This document shows positions 1 to 7,888 of a DNA stretch of 22,560 nucleotides, in pieces. The DNA is taken from contig JAEOUL010000152.1 in NCBI GenBank assembly GCA_016839345.1, positions 1-22,560 on the forward strand, in the 5' to 3' direction. Both the position numbers and the translations under genes were made by a program. Numbering within the stretch: the first letter of the stretch is position 1; the number at the start of each line of letters is the position of its first letter. The notes beneath the pieces were generated by a model. It ran no database searches. It worked only from the letters and a program-made list of their open reading frames with translations, and was not told the origin of the DNA. The stretch is from Candidatus Thorarchaeota archaeon (GTDB lineage: Archaea; Asgardarchaeota; Thorarchaeia; Thorarchaeales; Thorarchaeaceae).

Positions 1-1793
1 ACTTTTGGTCTCGTGCTTGGGATTTTGGCACGAGTTCGATATGTAAGTAAAACTGCAGATCGAATCTTGTCCTCCACTTCTATGAGTGCAGACTCATCAA
101 CAATGATCCCACTTACTTTGATTGTCACCAATTTGTCACGGGCTCTGGCAAAGGTTTCAAATGAGGCAGCAAGCTTTCCAATGTCTTGTGCATTGAAGTC
201 ATCAAGAATTCGTACAAGCTCGGCCTTTGCCTCAGAGAGCTGAAGAGCAAGACTGCAAGCAGTCTGGACAGTGATTTCTGCTTCAGAGAGAGTTCTAGGT
301 ACATCATAGAGAATGTATCCATGGTTCTCCCCAGCCATAGTAAGTAATTCATCGCGCTTCATTCTGAGAAGATGTCTGAGAATTCTGTCAGGAGGGATGC
401 TGGTTCTCTCAGCAAGGTCATTGACAGCCATTGCACCAAGTTCTCGGATTAAAATTAAAATGGTACCCCTTTCGAGTTCGTTCTCGAGGTAGGTGTCCAT
501 CATAGTCTGATATACTTCAGGGTCTAACTTCTCGCCGTAGACGTTTGTACCCGATACAAGGTTTGGACCCTTTTCTAGAGTGATTTTCAGTCTGAACCTC
601 GCAAAAGCCTCAAGCCCTGCAGATACAAGAAGTCGGAGATTCTCTGCATCATCAGATGTATGTATTGTAAGTAGAGCTTCGGTAACACTGTCAACCGTTT
701 CTCTCAGCTTGTTTAGGGATTCAGAGAGAGCTGTTTCATCATAGGTTCCAAGAATTTGTAGGCGTTCAAGTATTGTTTGTAGTTTTTCGAGCGATGAACT
801 TGCAGTACTTTTTTCATTGCCTTCCAGAGACTTGACCATTCCACGAATTTGTTGTACAATCCTCTTTAGGATTAGAGTCGAATTTGGCGTTTCAGTCAGA
901 ACTTTAGAAAAGACCGGGGCATCCCCTTCAAGGCTAATCATCTCTACTTCTCCTCTCTGAATCATTGAAACAATTGCATTCTGTACAATCTGTGATGAAA
1001 CATTCATGAGTTCTCCAACTTGGATAACGGTCTTTGAACCCATTTTTCCAAGAATGAACATGATTATTCCACGATGTACTTCGGTGAGGATGTTTTCTTT
1101 AATCAGCTTTGAAAAACGTGTATCGTCTATTCTTCCCTCTCGTTTCCCTCTTTTCACTTGTGCTGTTGATCTCAGACCTGGGCCATATCGGGTCTTTGTC
1201 ACTAATTTCTGAAGTTCATCTATGGCAAGGTCAGAATCGATTTCCATTTTCTCTGTGGCTTCTTCAAGATCTTTGATTAGAGTGACTAGTTCAGATCTGG
1301 CAGATTCGGCTTCGGCTTTTGCATGCTCCTCAAATTGGGAAGTAATTGATTCTATCTCAGATGACAGATTCATCATTGTAGTGGCAATAGCGCCCATGTC
1401 AATTTCTAAACTGGCTTCGGTTTTCTCAACTATCGTCATTCTTGAAAGAGTGTCTGATAGTAGTTCGAGTAATCCCTTCAATGATTCAGATGCAGCGATT
1501 GACTGAGATTGTTCTAGATTGGATATAGCCTCTTGGAGTATACCTTTGTCACTGATTTCCTTTGTTAGATTTGCTTTCTCAAATGCATCTAGGAACTCTC
1601 TAAAGTAAGAGTCAGGAAATGCCAGAATTGAATTAGTGAGTGGTGCCAGCTCAGTCTTTAGATTTTCCAGTTCTTCCTTGACTTTGCTGAGTGGAATTGC
1701 AGATTCTTCTTTAAGGCCACCAAGTGCGAGGACCATATCTAACATGCGCTGTCTCTTGGGAGCAATCGTCTTCTCAGATACGGAATTACTCAC
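1..1793 (-). CDS. Large helical protein with two winged-helix modules (partial, C-terminus beyond window)
   Basis: I do not recognise this family. The frame is open from a GTG at 1793 to the window edge, giving at least 597 residues. The GTG overlaps the upstream HdrA stop as GTGA and sits behind a strong GGAGGTGA ribosome binding site, so the two genes are probably translationally coupled. Residues 1-220 are acidic and helical, likely coiled coil. Around 223-300 there is a winged-helix-like segment (LTEVHRGIIMFILGKMG, then a VGELMNVSSQIVQNAIVSM recognition-helix-like stretch). A second related segment lies near 425-490 (ENELERGTILILIRELGAMA, LAERTSIPPDRILRHLLRM), followed by more helix. The resemblance of the two segments suggests internal duplication. 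There are no transmembrane segments and no cysteine clusters. Position as last gene of the Hdr operon suggests a structural, adaptor or regulatory partner of the redox complex; this is inference only. Confidence 0.75.
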   Translation of the reverse strand, partial: MSNSVSEKTIAPKRQRMLDMVLALGGLKEESAIPLSKVKEELENLKTELAPLTNSILAFPDSYFREFLDAFEKANLTKEISDKGILQEAISNLEQSQSIAASESLKGLLELLSDTLSRMTIVEKTEASLEIDMGAIATTMMNLSSEIESITSQFEEHAKAEAESARSELVTLIKDLEEATEKMEIDSDLAIDELQKLVTKTRYGPGLRSTAQVKRGKREGRIDDTRFSKLIKENILTEVHRGIIMFILGKMGSKTVIQVGELMNVSSQIVQNAIVSMIQRGEVEMISLEGDAPVFSKVLTETPNSTLILKRIVQQIRGMVKSLEGNEKSTASSSLEKLQTILERLQILGTYDETALSESLNKLRETVDSVTEALLTIHTSDDAENLRLLVSAGLEAFARFRLKITLEKGPNLVSGTNVYGEKLDPEVYQTMMDTYLENELERGTILILIRELGAMAVNDLAERTSIPPDRILRHLLRMKRDELLTMAGENHGYILYDVPRTLSEAEITVQTACSLALQLSEAKAELVRILDDFNAQDIGKLAASFETFARARDKLVTIKVSGIIVDESALIEVEDKIRSAVLLTYRTRAKIPSTRPK

Positions 1794-3955
1794 TCGCTCA
1801 CCTCCATCCACTTGCCAGCAGTTCCTTTGTGAACTGGTGTGGGTCCTAGCTTCTTAGCACGTTTTACCATCTCTTTGATAGCATTCGTGAAACGTTCGGG
1901 TTCTGCACTGAACATCCTGAACATGTCTACTCGTTGACCCTTCCAACCAATGGCATTGAGGATGTCTCGAGAGACGTCCACTTGCACTTGTGCAATCTCA
2001 TTACCGGTTCCTCCAATATGGCAACGATCTTTCTCACAGGCTGCAATCATGACAGCGCTAGCTCCATTTTCAAATCCCTTGAGGATATCTATGATACTCA
2101 CTCGACCTGCACAGGGAACTGGAATAAAACGGGTGTTTGCAGGATATTCCATCTTTTGAGTGCCAACAATGTCAATTGTCGAAACGGCGCATTCCTCACA
2201 ATAGAAACAAAGTGTGATTGGATATTCTGAGCCTGCACCTTCAAGTATTGCTTCTATCTCGGACCAGAGTTGATCATTTGACAGAAAACTAAGATTGATT
2301 GCTCCAGAGGGACAAAGGCTTTGACAGACTCCACAGGAGTGACAGTTCAGTATGTCGATAGCAGCCTTGAAGAGAATCTTCTGGGCTTCATCGACTTCCT
2401 CAGCCTCGGTCTGCTCAATCATAAGAGGAACTCCACGAGGACATTGTTGAGCACACAGACTGCATCCAACACAATCATCCTCAATTAATACTGCCCCACG
2501 TGCTTTGGACTCAATAATTCCACCCTGTAATTCGTTGTGTAAGATGAGTGCTCCAGCCTGTGCGTCTGTGACTGCCTCAAAGACAAACTGTGGTCTTGTG
2601 ACTCCTCCAACTGCAACTACTCCCCTTCGACGGGTTTCGTTTCGTCGGAGTTTTCCATAGAGCTCTTTCACATGTCCATCTTCTTCAATCGAATATCCTA
2701 GGGTTTCGGAGAGCTCAGAAACTCCAGCAGGTGGCAAGATTGCTGATGAGAGTACAAGTAGGTCTACAGGTATCTCTAGATACTTATCCAGCAGAGAGTC
2801 GTAGATTCTGATGTAAGTCTGGCCCTCATGTTCCCAGGTCATACTCACACGACCTCGGATATAGTCAACACCCTTCTCTCTGGACTCCTTGTAGATCATC
2901 TCATTCTCGAATGGTACACGTATATCCATGTACACTATTCGAACATTGGCATTTGGAACCTTTTCCAGTATCTCAAGTGAGTTATCAATGGCGAAGGTAC
3001 AACAGAGTTTACTACAGTCTTTTTTGTAATCCTCGGATCGACTTCCAACACACTGAATCATAACAACTTCTTTCACTGATTCTCCGTTTGATGGTCGGAC
3101 TAGTTTTCCTTCAGACAACATGCATGAGAGTTCGAACTGTGTAAGGACATCAGGGTTTTTGCCATAACGATATTCTTCTAGGCCTATGGGTTTGAATTCT
3201 TGAAATCCTGTTGCCAAAACAATTCCGGAGGTCAGTAGAGTGAGATTTTCCTCATCCTCTGAAGTGTAATGAATGGTAAAATTACCCATTTCTCCAGTGA
3301 CAAACTTGACTTTGATTTTGGGCATGATTGATATGTTTTTGTCATTCTGGATTGCTTCTAAACGACCGCTGAGTATCTCCTTCCCTGATTTTCCTGTTGG
3401 AGCCACCACTGGAAGGTCTTTTACATGACCTCCAAGTTCTTCTGTAGTTTCTAGTAGAGCAATATTGTAACCCAGATTCGAAAGGCTAAGGGCGGACTCA
3501 ATACCAGCAATTCCTCCCCCGATGATTGTGATATGATTGGGTATCTCTTTCTTTTCTAATACAATAGGATTTGATCTAGCGGATCTTGCTAATGCGCCGC
3601 GAATCATGTCTGTGGATTTCTGACTTGCCTCATCTGTTTCCTTATGGACCCAAGCAGAGTGTTCACGGATATTCACATATTGAATCTGCGAAGCATCAAT
3701 TCCTTTAGAGTCTAGATACTGATTGATTCGAGGTTGTATCTTCTGATTAGTACATGCAGCAATTACAAGACGTCCATTGTTTGTCTTGAGAAGTTTAGCT
3801 ATCTCTGCAAGTCCATCCTCTTGGCAGACTAAGTCATGAACAGTCACAGATGATGCTAAATTCATTTTTCCAGCTTCGGTTTCTAGGAAGTCAAACTTTA
3901 GCTGGAGTTGTTTACCACAGGTGCAGATGAGTACTGCTGATTTATTGTCAACCAT
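1790..3955 (-). CDS. hdrA: QmoB-like HdrA with C-terminal MvhD domain
   Basis: This is the flavin-containing electron-transfer subunit of a heterodisulfide reductase-like complex, 721 residues. The N-terminal about 130 residues are a degenerate HdrA N-domain. A Rossmann FAD motif GGGIAG lies at 146-151. The HdrA-type cluster ligands are C302, C314, C318 and C319. Two [4Fe-4S] ferredoxin motifs follow, at C495/498/501/505 and C538/541/544/548. The C-terminal part from about 578 matches the MvhD/FlpD family, with C583, C586, C589, C615, C640 and C645 as likely [2Fe-2S] and conserved cysteines. The HdrA-MvhD fusion and length are those of QmoB. It starts with ATG nine bases after the QmoA-like stop, with a GGAAGTGA ribosome site inside the upstream gene, and its stop overlaps the next gene. 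In characterised relatives the protein carries electrons between a flavin and iron-sulfur partners; the substrate here is unknown. Confidence 0.9.
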   Translation of the reverse strand: MVDNKSAVLICTCGKQLQLKFDFLETEAGKMNLASSVTVHDLVCQEDGLAEIAKLLKTNNGRLVIAACTNQKIQPRINQYLDSKGIDASQIQYVNIREHSAWVHKETDEASQKSTDMIRGALARSARSNPIVLEKKEIPNHITIIGGGIAGIESALSLSNLGYNIALLETTEELGGHVKDLPVVAPTGKSGKEILSGRLEAIQNDKNISIMPKIKVKFVTGEMGNFTIHYTSEDEENLTLLTSGIVLATGFQEFKPIGLEEYRYGKNPDVLTQFELSCMLSEGKLVRPSNGESVKEVVMIQCVGSRSEDYKKDCSKLCCTFAIDNSLEILEKVPNANVRIVYMDIRVPFENEMIYKESREKGVDYIRGRVSMTWEHEGQTYIRIYDSLLDKYLEIPVDLLVLSSAILPPAGVSELSETLGYSIEEDGHVKELYGKLRRNETRRRGVVAVGGVTRPQFVFEAVTDAQAGALILHNELQGGIIESKARGAVLIEDDCVGCSLCAQQCPRGVPLMIEQTEAEEVDEAQKILFKAAIDILNCHSCGVCQSLCPSGAINLSFLSNDQLWSEIEAILEGAGSEYPITLCFYCEECAVSTIDIVGTQKMEYPANTRFIPVPCAGRVSIIDILKGFENGASAVMIAACEKDRCHIGGTGNEIAQVQVDVSRDILNAIGWKGQRVDMFRMFSAEPERFTNAIKEMVKRAKKLGPTPVHKGTAGKWMEVSE

Positions 3956-3964
3956 CTGTCAGTT

Positions 3965-5215
3965 TCACTTCCTGCTCTGGAGTATCTTGGAAACTACGGC
4001 ACGTGCTTGAGTCACACTTTCAGGAACCTCTGCAGGACCTAAAGCTGTTCCACATGCGTAAACGTGGTCACCAACTACGACTTCATTCTCTGAGGCTGGA
4101 TCAGCAGCGCCAATAAAGCCGCTTGCAGACTTCAGTCCCAGTGTTTCGATAATCTTGTTTCCATCAATGGGGGGTTCTAGAGCTGATGATAACACAAAGA
4201 TGTCTACTGAGAATTTGAGGTACTTGTTCAGCAATGAATCATAGACAACAATGTCTAATGTGTCGTCTTTGTTGGGTGTGATGAGAGATACCCGTCCGCG
4301 TACGAATTCTACACCAGATTCTCGGGCCTCACGGTAGTACCTTTCATACCTGTCATACGTTCGAATATCCATGTATACAACACTGACGTGGGCGTTATCC
4401 CTTTCTTGTACGATAATGTTTGCATGCTTGAGTGCAAAGATGCAGCATATCTTGGAGCAGTAGGGGTAGTAATTCTCATCCCTACTCCCCACACATTGAA
4501 CCATCAAAATGCGTTTTGCGGGCTTTCCATCAGACGGTCTCACAAGTGCGCCGCCGGATTCTCCGAGAGGGTCAAGTATCTGCGCCAGTTCAAGCTGGGT
4601 CACAATATTAGGATGCTTTCCATAACTGTACTCATCAACATTTGTTGGCTGCATCTCATGATATCCAGTAGCTATGATAATGTCTGACACATCGATTGTT
4701 TCTTCAGTGGGTTGAGCACTTAGGTCAATAGCCTTTGTTGGACATTCTTCTGCAGCTTCTTTTGCCCCGCCATTCTCTTTTGCAGGGTCATAAACTACAG
4801 CTTGGGGTTGGCATTGTGGAGATATTAGCCGAAAAGCATCTGATTTCTTTAGACATAGACCACACATCGTGCATTTGTTCGGATTTACATATCGAGCTCC
4901 GACTCTGAGTCTTACTGAAAACTTACCAGGACTACCCGAAATTTCTTCTATCTCACTATTCATTTTCAGACTGATATTAGGTTGATCAGTCAGTGCACTT
5001 CTGTAGAAACACTTGCGTATTCCAGGGCGCCAACGATTTCCTTCAAAACAGTAGAAACAGTCGTCAGTTGGAAATGCTTTGTAGAGATCAAGTGCATTGC
5101 CACCTATTGTGGATAAGCGCTCTACTAGAACTGTTTTGACTCCGGAGTCTGCTAGCTCAACGGCAGCAGTCATCCCTGCAACGCCGGCTCCAATGATGAG
5201 GACCGGATTAGACAC
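3965..5215 (-). CDS. QmoA-like short HdrA (FAD/iron-sulfur protein)
   Basis: A 416-residue HdrA paralogue with the length and layout of QmoA. The FAD motif IIGAGVAG lies at residues 7-14. An additional cysteine group C53, C56, C69 follows. A ferredoxin-like motif CTMCGLC at 115-121 with C135 and C158 could hold a [4Fe-4S] cluster. The HdrA-type cluster is at C241, C253, C257 and C258. It lacks the C-terminal ferredoxin and MvhD parts of its neighbour. Start is GTG behind GAGGTGA, directly after the HdrB stop. Two adjacent HdrA-type flavoproteins, one short and one long with MvhD, are the hallmark of QmoA/QmoB. Family assignment is firm; the specific Qmo-like role rests on architecture and neighbours. 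No APS reductase gene is seen nearby. Confidence 0.88.
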   Translation of the reverse strand: MSNPVLIIGAGVAGMTAAVELADSGVKTVLVERLSTIGGNALDLYKAFPTDDCFYCFEGNRWRPGIRKCFYRSALTDQPNISLKMNSEIEEISGSPGKFSVRLRVGARYVNPNKCTMCGLCLKKSDAFRLISPQCQPQAVVYDPAKENGGAKEAAEECPTKAIDLSAQPTEETIDVSDIIIATGYHEMQPTNVDEYSYGKHPNIVTQLELAQILDPLGESGGALVRPSDGKPAKRILMVQCVGSRDENYYPYCSKICCIFALKHANIIVQERDNAHVSVVYMDIRTYDRYERYYREARESGVEFVRGRVSLITPNKDDTLDIVVYDSLLNKYLKFSVDIFVLSSALEPPIDGNKIIETLGLKSASGFIGAADPASENEVVVGDHVYACGTALGPAEVPESVTQARAVVSKILQSRK

Positions 5216-5227
5216 TATCTTTTCACC

Positions 5228-6106
5228 TCAACCAGTCAAATGATCAAGAATTGGGTCTGCAGGGACCCTGTTCATGCTGAGTCCAACCTCTTCCTCATCT
5301 AGTCCTAAGGCCAGTCCAAGAATCTGAGGATACAAAATTACGGGCAAGCCATATTCCTCGCCGTAGGACTCTTTCAGTCCCAGCTGTTGTAGGTCGAGCT
5401 GATTTCCACAGGCAGGACAGACTACCGTGATAAACACCGCACCAAATTCTTTCATAGATTTCAGTTTGTCTCGTGCTAAACGTATTGCCAGAGGTTCGTT
5501 TACTGGCAAGACTGTAGCCCCACAACACTGTTTCCATAGTGGATACTCTACTACTGATGCACCAGTAGCCTCTACTAGCTCATTCAAATATTCAGGTTTG
5601 AATTCAGTCACATCAACAGGACGGAGAAGATGACAGCCGTAGTGAATTGCGATTCCTACACCGTCGAGAGGCTTCACAATCTTCTTTCTTATCTCTTCAA
5701 CACCAATATCCGTGTATAGGGCTTCTACAAAATGACGTGGGGTTACAGTACCCTTAAACTCAAGACCTTCTTTCTTCAGAACAGTATTGACCCTCTGTCG
5801 ATAGTCATCATCATGTTTTAGAAAATGATATACGTCCTTGAGAGAGGCAAAGCATCCATTGCAGGGTGTAACGATATCATGTCCATTCTTCTCTGCGATG
5901 GCTAAGGTTCGTGCATTTACTGTCACCCAGCCAAGGTAATCAATGGCACGAAGGTTGGGACTTCCACAACACGCAACTCCTTCCATGTATTCTAACTGCA
6001 TATCGAAAGCTTCAGCAACCTTGATTGTGGCAGCCTCGTAGTTGGGATAGTTTGCAGGTACACTGCAACCTACGTACAGGTTGTATATCGGCACCTTACT
6101 CACCAT
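5228..6106 (-). CDS. hdrB: Heterodisulfide reductase subunit B-like (HdrB)
   Basis: HdrB holds the two non-cubane iron-sulfur clusters that reduce disulfides such as CoM-S-S-CoB in methanogens. Both CCG motifs are intact. Counting from the ATG, the first is C14, C46-C47 (VACCGSPN) and C82/C85 (TPCNGC). The second is YGCHLLRP, QCCGATVLP and VCPACG. Length, about 292 residues, is normal. The ATG at 6106 overlaps the HdrC stop region. An upstream TTG at 6115 and downstream GTGs are possible alternatives because the GGAGG sits almost on the ATG. The gene is in tight operon with HdrC upstream and the QmoA-like gene downstream. Without other methanogenesis genes in view the natural disulfide substrate cannot be named. 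Confidence 0.9.
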   Translation of the reverse strand: MVSKVPIYNLYVGCSVPANYPNYEAATIKVAEAFDMQLEYMEGVACCGSPNLRAIDYLGWVTVNARTLAIAEKNGHDIVTPCNGCFASLKDVYHFLKHDDDYRQRVNTVLKKEGLEFKGTVTPRHFVEALYTDIGVEEIRKKIVKPLDGVGIAIHYGCHLLRPVDVTEFKPEYLNELVEATGASVVEYPLWKQCCGATVLPVNEPLAIRLARDKLKSMKEFGAVFITVVCPACGNQLDLQQLGLKESYGEEYGLPVILYPQILGLALGLDEEEVGLSMNRVPADPILDHLTG

Positions 6107-6638
6107 CCTCCACAAGTTTTTTCGTTCGGGTTGTTGTTAGTATTTCCTTCACCGGATCAACAGATAGACCAGGTACTTCTGGTTCTAGACCCATATCTTC
6201 TCGTTCCCAATCAGCGGTGACTGTGTAAAGCTGACCTTTCTCGAGTAGTTCTTTACCAAGACCAACAATATTGGGTGGTACTCTACCTTCTTCAGCTGCC
6301 AAGTTCTTGCAGTCAAAAAAGATGTCAGTGACACGTACTTTTTGTGGACATCTTTCTTGACACTGAAAACACGTTAAGCAGAGCCAAATTTCGTCAGAAG
6401 AGAGCACCTCTTCACGCATGCCCAACAATATCATTCGAATCAATTGATGAGGTTTATACTCCCAGATGTTCGCGATTGGACATGCAGCTGTGCAGGTCGA
6501 GCAAGCAAAACAGGCAGAGAGTTCCTCGCCATTTGGCATGCTATGAATTTCGTCACGGAACTTTGCATCAAGTTTCGACATATCAATCGGATCCACCAAT
6601 GTGATTGGGGGTCCAGTCGGTTCATCAGTTTCAGCCAT
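6096..6638 (-). CDS. hdrC: Heterodisulfide reductase subunit C-like (HdrC)
   Basis: A small soluble iron-sulfur protein of about 180 residues, with two [4Fe-4S] motifs CFACSTCTAACP and CLTCFQCQERCP separated by a helical segment (PHQLIRMILLGMREEVL), the typical HdrC layout. It relays electrons from the HdrA flavin to the HdrB catalytic clusters. No membrane segment or cytochrome b fusion is present, unlike QmoC. I chose the ATG at 6638, which has GTGGTG upstream; an ATG at 6656 adds six residues. It is the first gene of the redox operon, with a TATA-like element about 35-60 bases upstream, and its stop overlaps the start of hdrB. Confidence 0.88.
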   Translation of the reverse strand: MAETDEPTGPPITLVDPIDMSKLDAKFRDEIHSMPNGEELSACFACSTCTAACPIANIWEYKPHQLIRMILLGMREEVLSSDEIWLCLTCFQCQERCPQKVRVTDIFFDCKNLAAEEGRVPPNIVGLGKELLEKGQLYTVTADWEREDMGLEPEVPGLSVDPVKEILTTTRTKKLVEDGE

Positions 6639-6694
6639 GGTGCGCACCACATGCATTGTTAGCTTTCGGCGAATGGCTGAGCGATTTTGTAGCC

Positions 6695-6704
6695 CATATT
6701 AAAA
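6695..6704 (-). promoter_or_regulatory. Candidate TATA box for the Hdr operon
   Basis: On the minus strand, TTTTAATATG preceded by GCAAAC forms a TATA/BRE-like element. The archaeal TATA-to-start spacing puts transcription initiation near 6672, which gives a short leader before hdrC. Called by eye. Confidence 0.45.
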
Positions 6705-6745
6705 GTTTGCAGACGTGACGTGTTTTGAAAAGCAGTCGCAAAATG

Positions 6746-6934
6746 CTAATCCGGGAGTCCTCTTAGATAGATCAATCTTAGGATGCCAGCCACCCCAAGT
6801 GTGATGAGGCTCATGTACAGAACAATCTCAAACAGCCCCCAAGAGGAGGGGAGGTTCATTAGTACTCCTGATGCGGCTAATACAATGCACAAGGCACCAG
6901 TAATGATGAAGGACCATGAGCGAGGAACTGACAT
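6746..6934 (-). CDS. Small two-helix membrane protein
   Basis: A 62-residue protein that I do not recognise. It has two hydrophobic segments, about residues 8-27 (SWSFIITGALCIVLAASGVL) and 34-55 (LFEIVLYMSLITLGVAGILRLI). A short loop with NLPSSWG joins them, and the ends are positively charged. No cysteines. An AGGAG lies 12-13 bases upstream of the ATG, slightly long spacing. It is the last gene of the replication cluster, 40 bases after the helical protein gene, and may share its transcript. Its coding status rests on the coherent transmembrane pattern and its position. Confidence 0.55.
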   Translation of the reverse strand: MSVPRSWSFIITGALCIVLAASGVLMNLPSSWGLFEIVLYMSLITLGVAGILRLIYLRGLPD

Positions 6935-6974
6935 AACTGCTGCAATCTCCTATGGACACTTAGGACTTTCTGTA

Positions 6975-7262
6975 CTAGGCATTTTGAACCATATTGAGTA
7001 TCTTCTCAATTCTAAATTTCAACTGCTCATACGACTGTAGTGTAATCTGCTTAATTTCTGAACTCGTTCTTATCAGATACCCTTTGAGACCATCTGTATC
7101 GCCTTTCATTTTAGTGAGAGTAGAACTGGGGTCATCTAAGAGTCGGAGTGTGTTGGTGAGAGTCACTTGGAATTTGTCATAGTCCGGACCTATTCGGTTT
7201 TTTGCTTCTTCGATAAAATCAATTATCCATGTAATCTCTTTGATGAGGGCTTCGTTCTTCAT
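6975..7262 (-). CDS. Small alpha-helical protein downstream of gins51
   Basis: A 95-residue hypothetical protein, largely amphipathic helix (IKEITWIIDFIEEAKNRI, KFQVTLTNTLRLLDD, IKQITLQSYEQLKFRIEKIL), probably a coiled coil or helical bundle. No cysteines, metal motifs or membrane segments. The ATG lies two bases after the Gins51 stop and behind GAGGAGG, so it is almost certainly co-translated with the replication genes. A role linked to the replisome or to the membrane protein encoded next is possible, but I see no diagnostic motif. Confidence 0.65.
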   Translation of the reverse strand: MKNEALIKEITWIIDFIEEAKNRIGPDYDKFQVTLTNTLRLLDDPSSTLTKMKGDTDGLKGYLIRTSSEIKQITLQSYEQLKFRIEKILNMVQNA

Positions 7263-7264
7263 TC

Positions 7265-7888
7265 CTAGTCCTCCTCAGGGATGAAGCGAACCACGGTACC
7301 ATCTCGAAGCCAAAGACTTGCATTGGCAGCTGGAATCATAACAATATCTTCTTTCTTGAAAGGACCATACGTCTTCTCATCAAGCCCCATGACTGGTTCC
7401 TCAATTGAGCGCAGAAATCTGACTGTAACGTAATCAATAATGTCCGAATCAGTTGTGGGTTCAGGATCTTTTTTGTTGTCTACTTTTTTCTTCTTCTTCT
7501 TTTTCTTAATAGGTGAAGGAGAACCAGCTAAGGACTCCCTAATGAACTCAGTATGTCCATCAAGGGCTCTCTGACATCTATTATAGAATTCCTCCTCAGA
7601 TAGAGTCATATCACTCCTTGGACTATGTCCTGATATAGCAGCTTTCAATATCTTCTGTTTTCTGAGCTCTAGGAGATCCTCAAGCATGAACTCGATATTC
7701 AATGCTTCTTGAGTTAGAATATCCGCCTGAAGACGTTCTTCTGCATTGATAGAGGCTAATGATAGGCGTACAGCTGAAAGATATGATACCATTTTGCTGA
7801 GCCGCAGGTCACCTAAATCTTGCAGACCTTCATTCTCAATTTCTCTTGTCCAAGTGGCAAGTATGTCATTATAACCTAAATCACTCAA
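7265..7888 (-). CDS. GINS complex subunit Gins51 (Gins15)
   Basis: A component of the archaeal GINS complex, which with MCM and a GAN/Cdc45-like protein forms the replicative helicase. The helical A domain comes first (SKMVSYLSAVRLSLASI and following). The small beta B domain is at the C-terminus (VTVRFLRSIEEPVMGLDEK, then TYGPFKKEDIVMIPAANASL and RDGTVVRFI), an order typical of Gins51. A disordered linker with eight consecutive lysines (codons near 7484-7507) joins them. I start it at TTG 7888, nine bases after a GGAG and overlapping the PriS stop, giving 207 residues. A longer frame to 7981 would overlap PriS by 101 bases and is unlikely. Placement behind priS and PCNA is a conserved archaeal arrangement. 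Confidence 0.85.
   Translation of the reverse strand: MSDLGYNDILATWTREIENEGLQDLGDLRLSKMVSYLSAVRLSLASINAEERLQADILTQEALNIEFMLEDLLELRKQKILKAAISGHSPRSDMTLSEEEFYNRCQRALDGHTEFIRESLAGSPSPIKKKKKKKKVDNKKDPEPTTDSDIIDYVTVRFLRSIEEPVMGLDEKTYGPFKKEDIVMIPAANASLWLRDGTVVRFIPEED

Noticed and set aside
13..1857. Several plus-strand open frames of 68-98 codons
   Set aside because: They lie opposite one continuous minus-strand frame with coherent helical and winged-helix sequence; the plus frames are low-complexity serine-rich shadows.
7480..7512. Polypyrimidine tract as a regulatory or slippage element
   Set aside because: It encodes the lysine-rich linker of Gins51 in frame; codons mix AAG and AAA, so slippage is not especially favoured.
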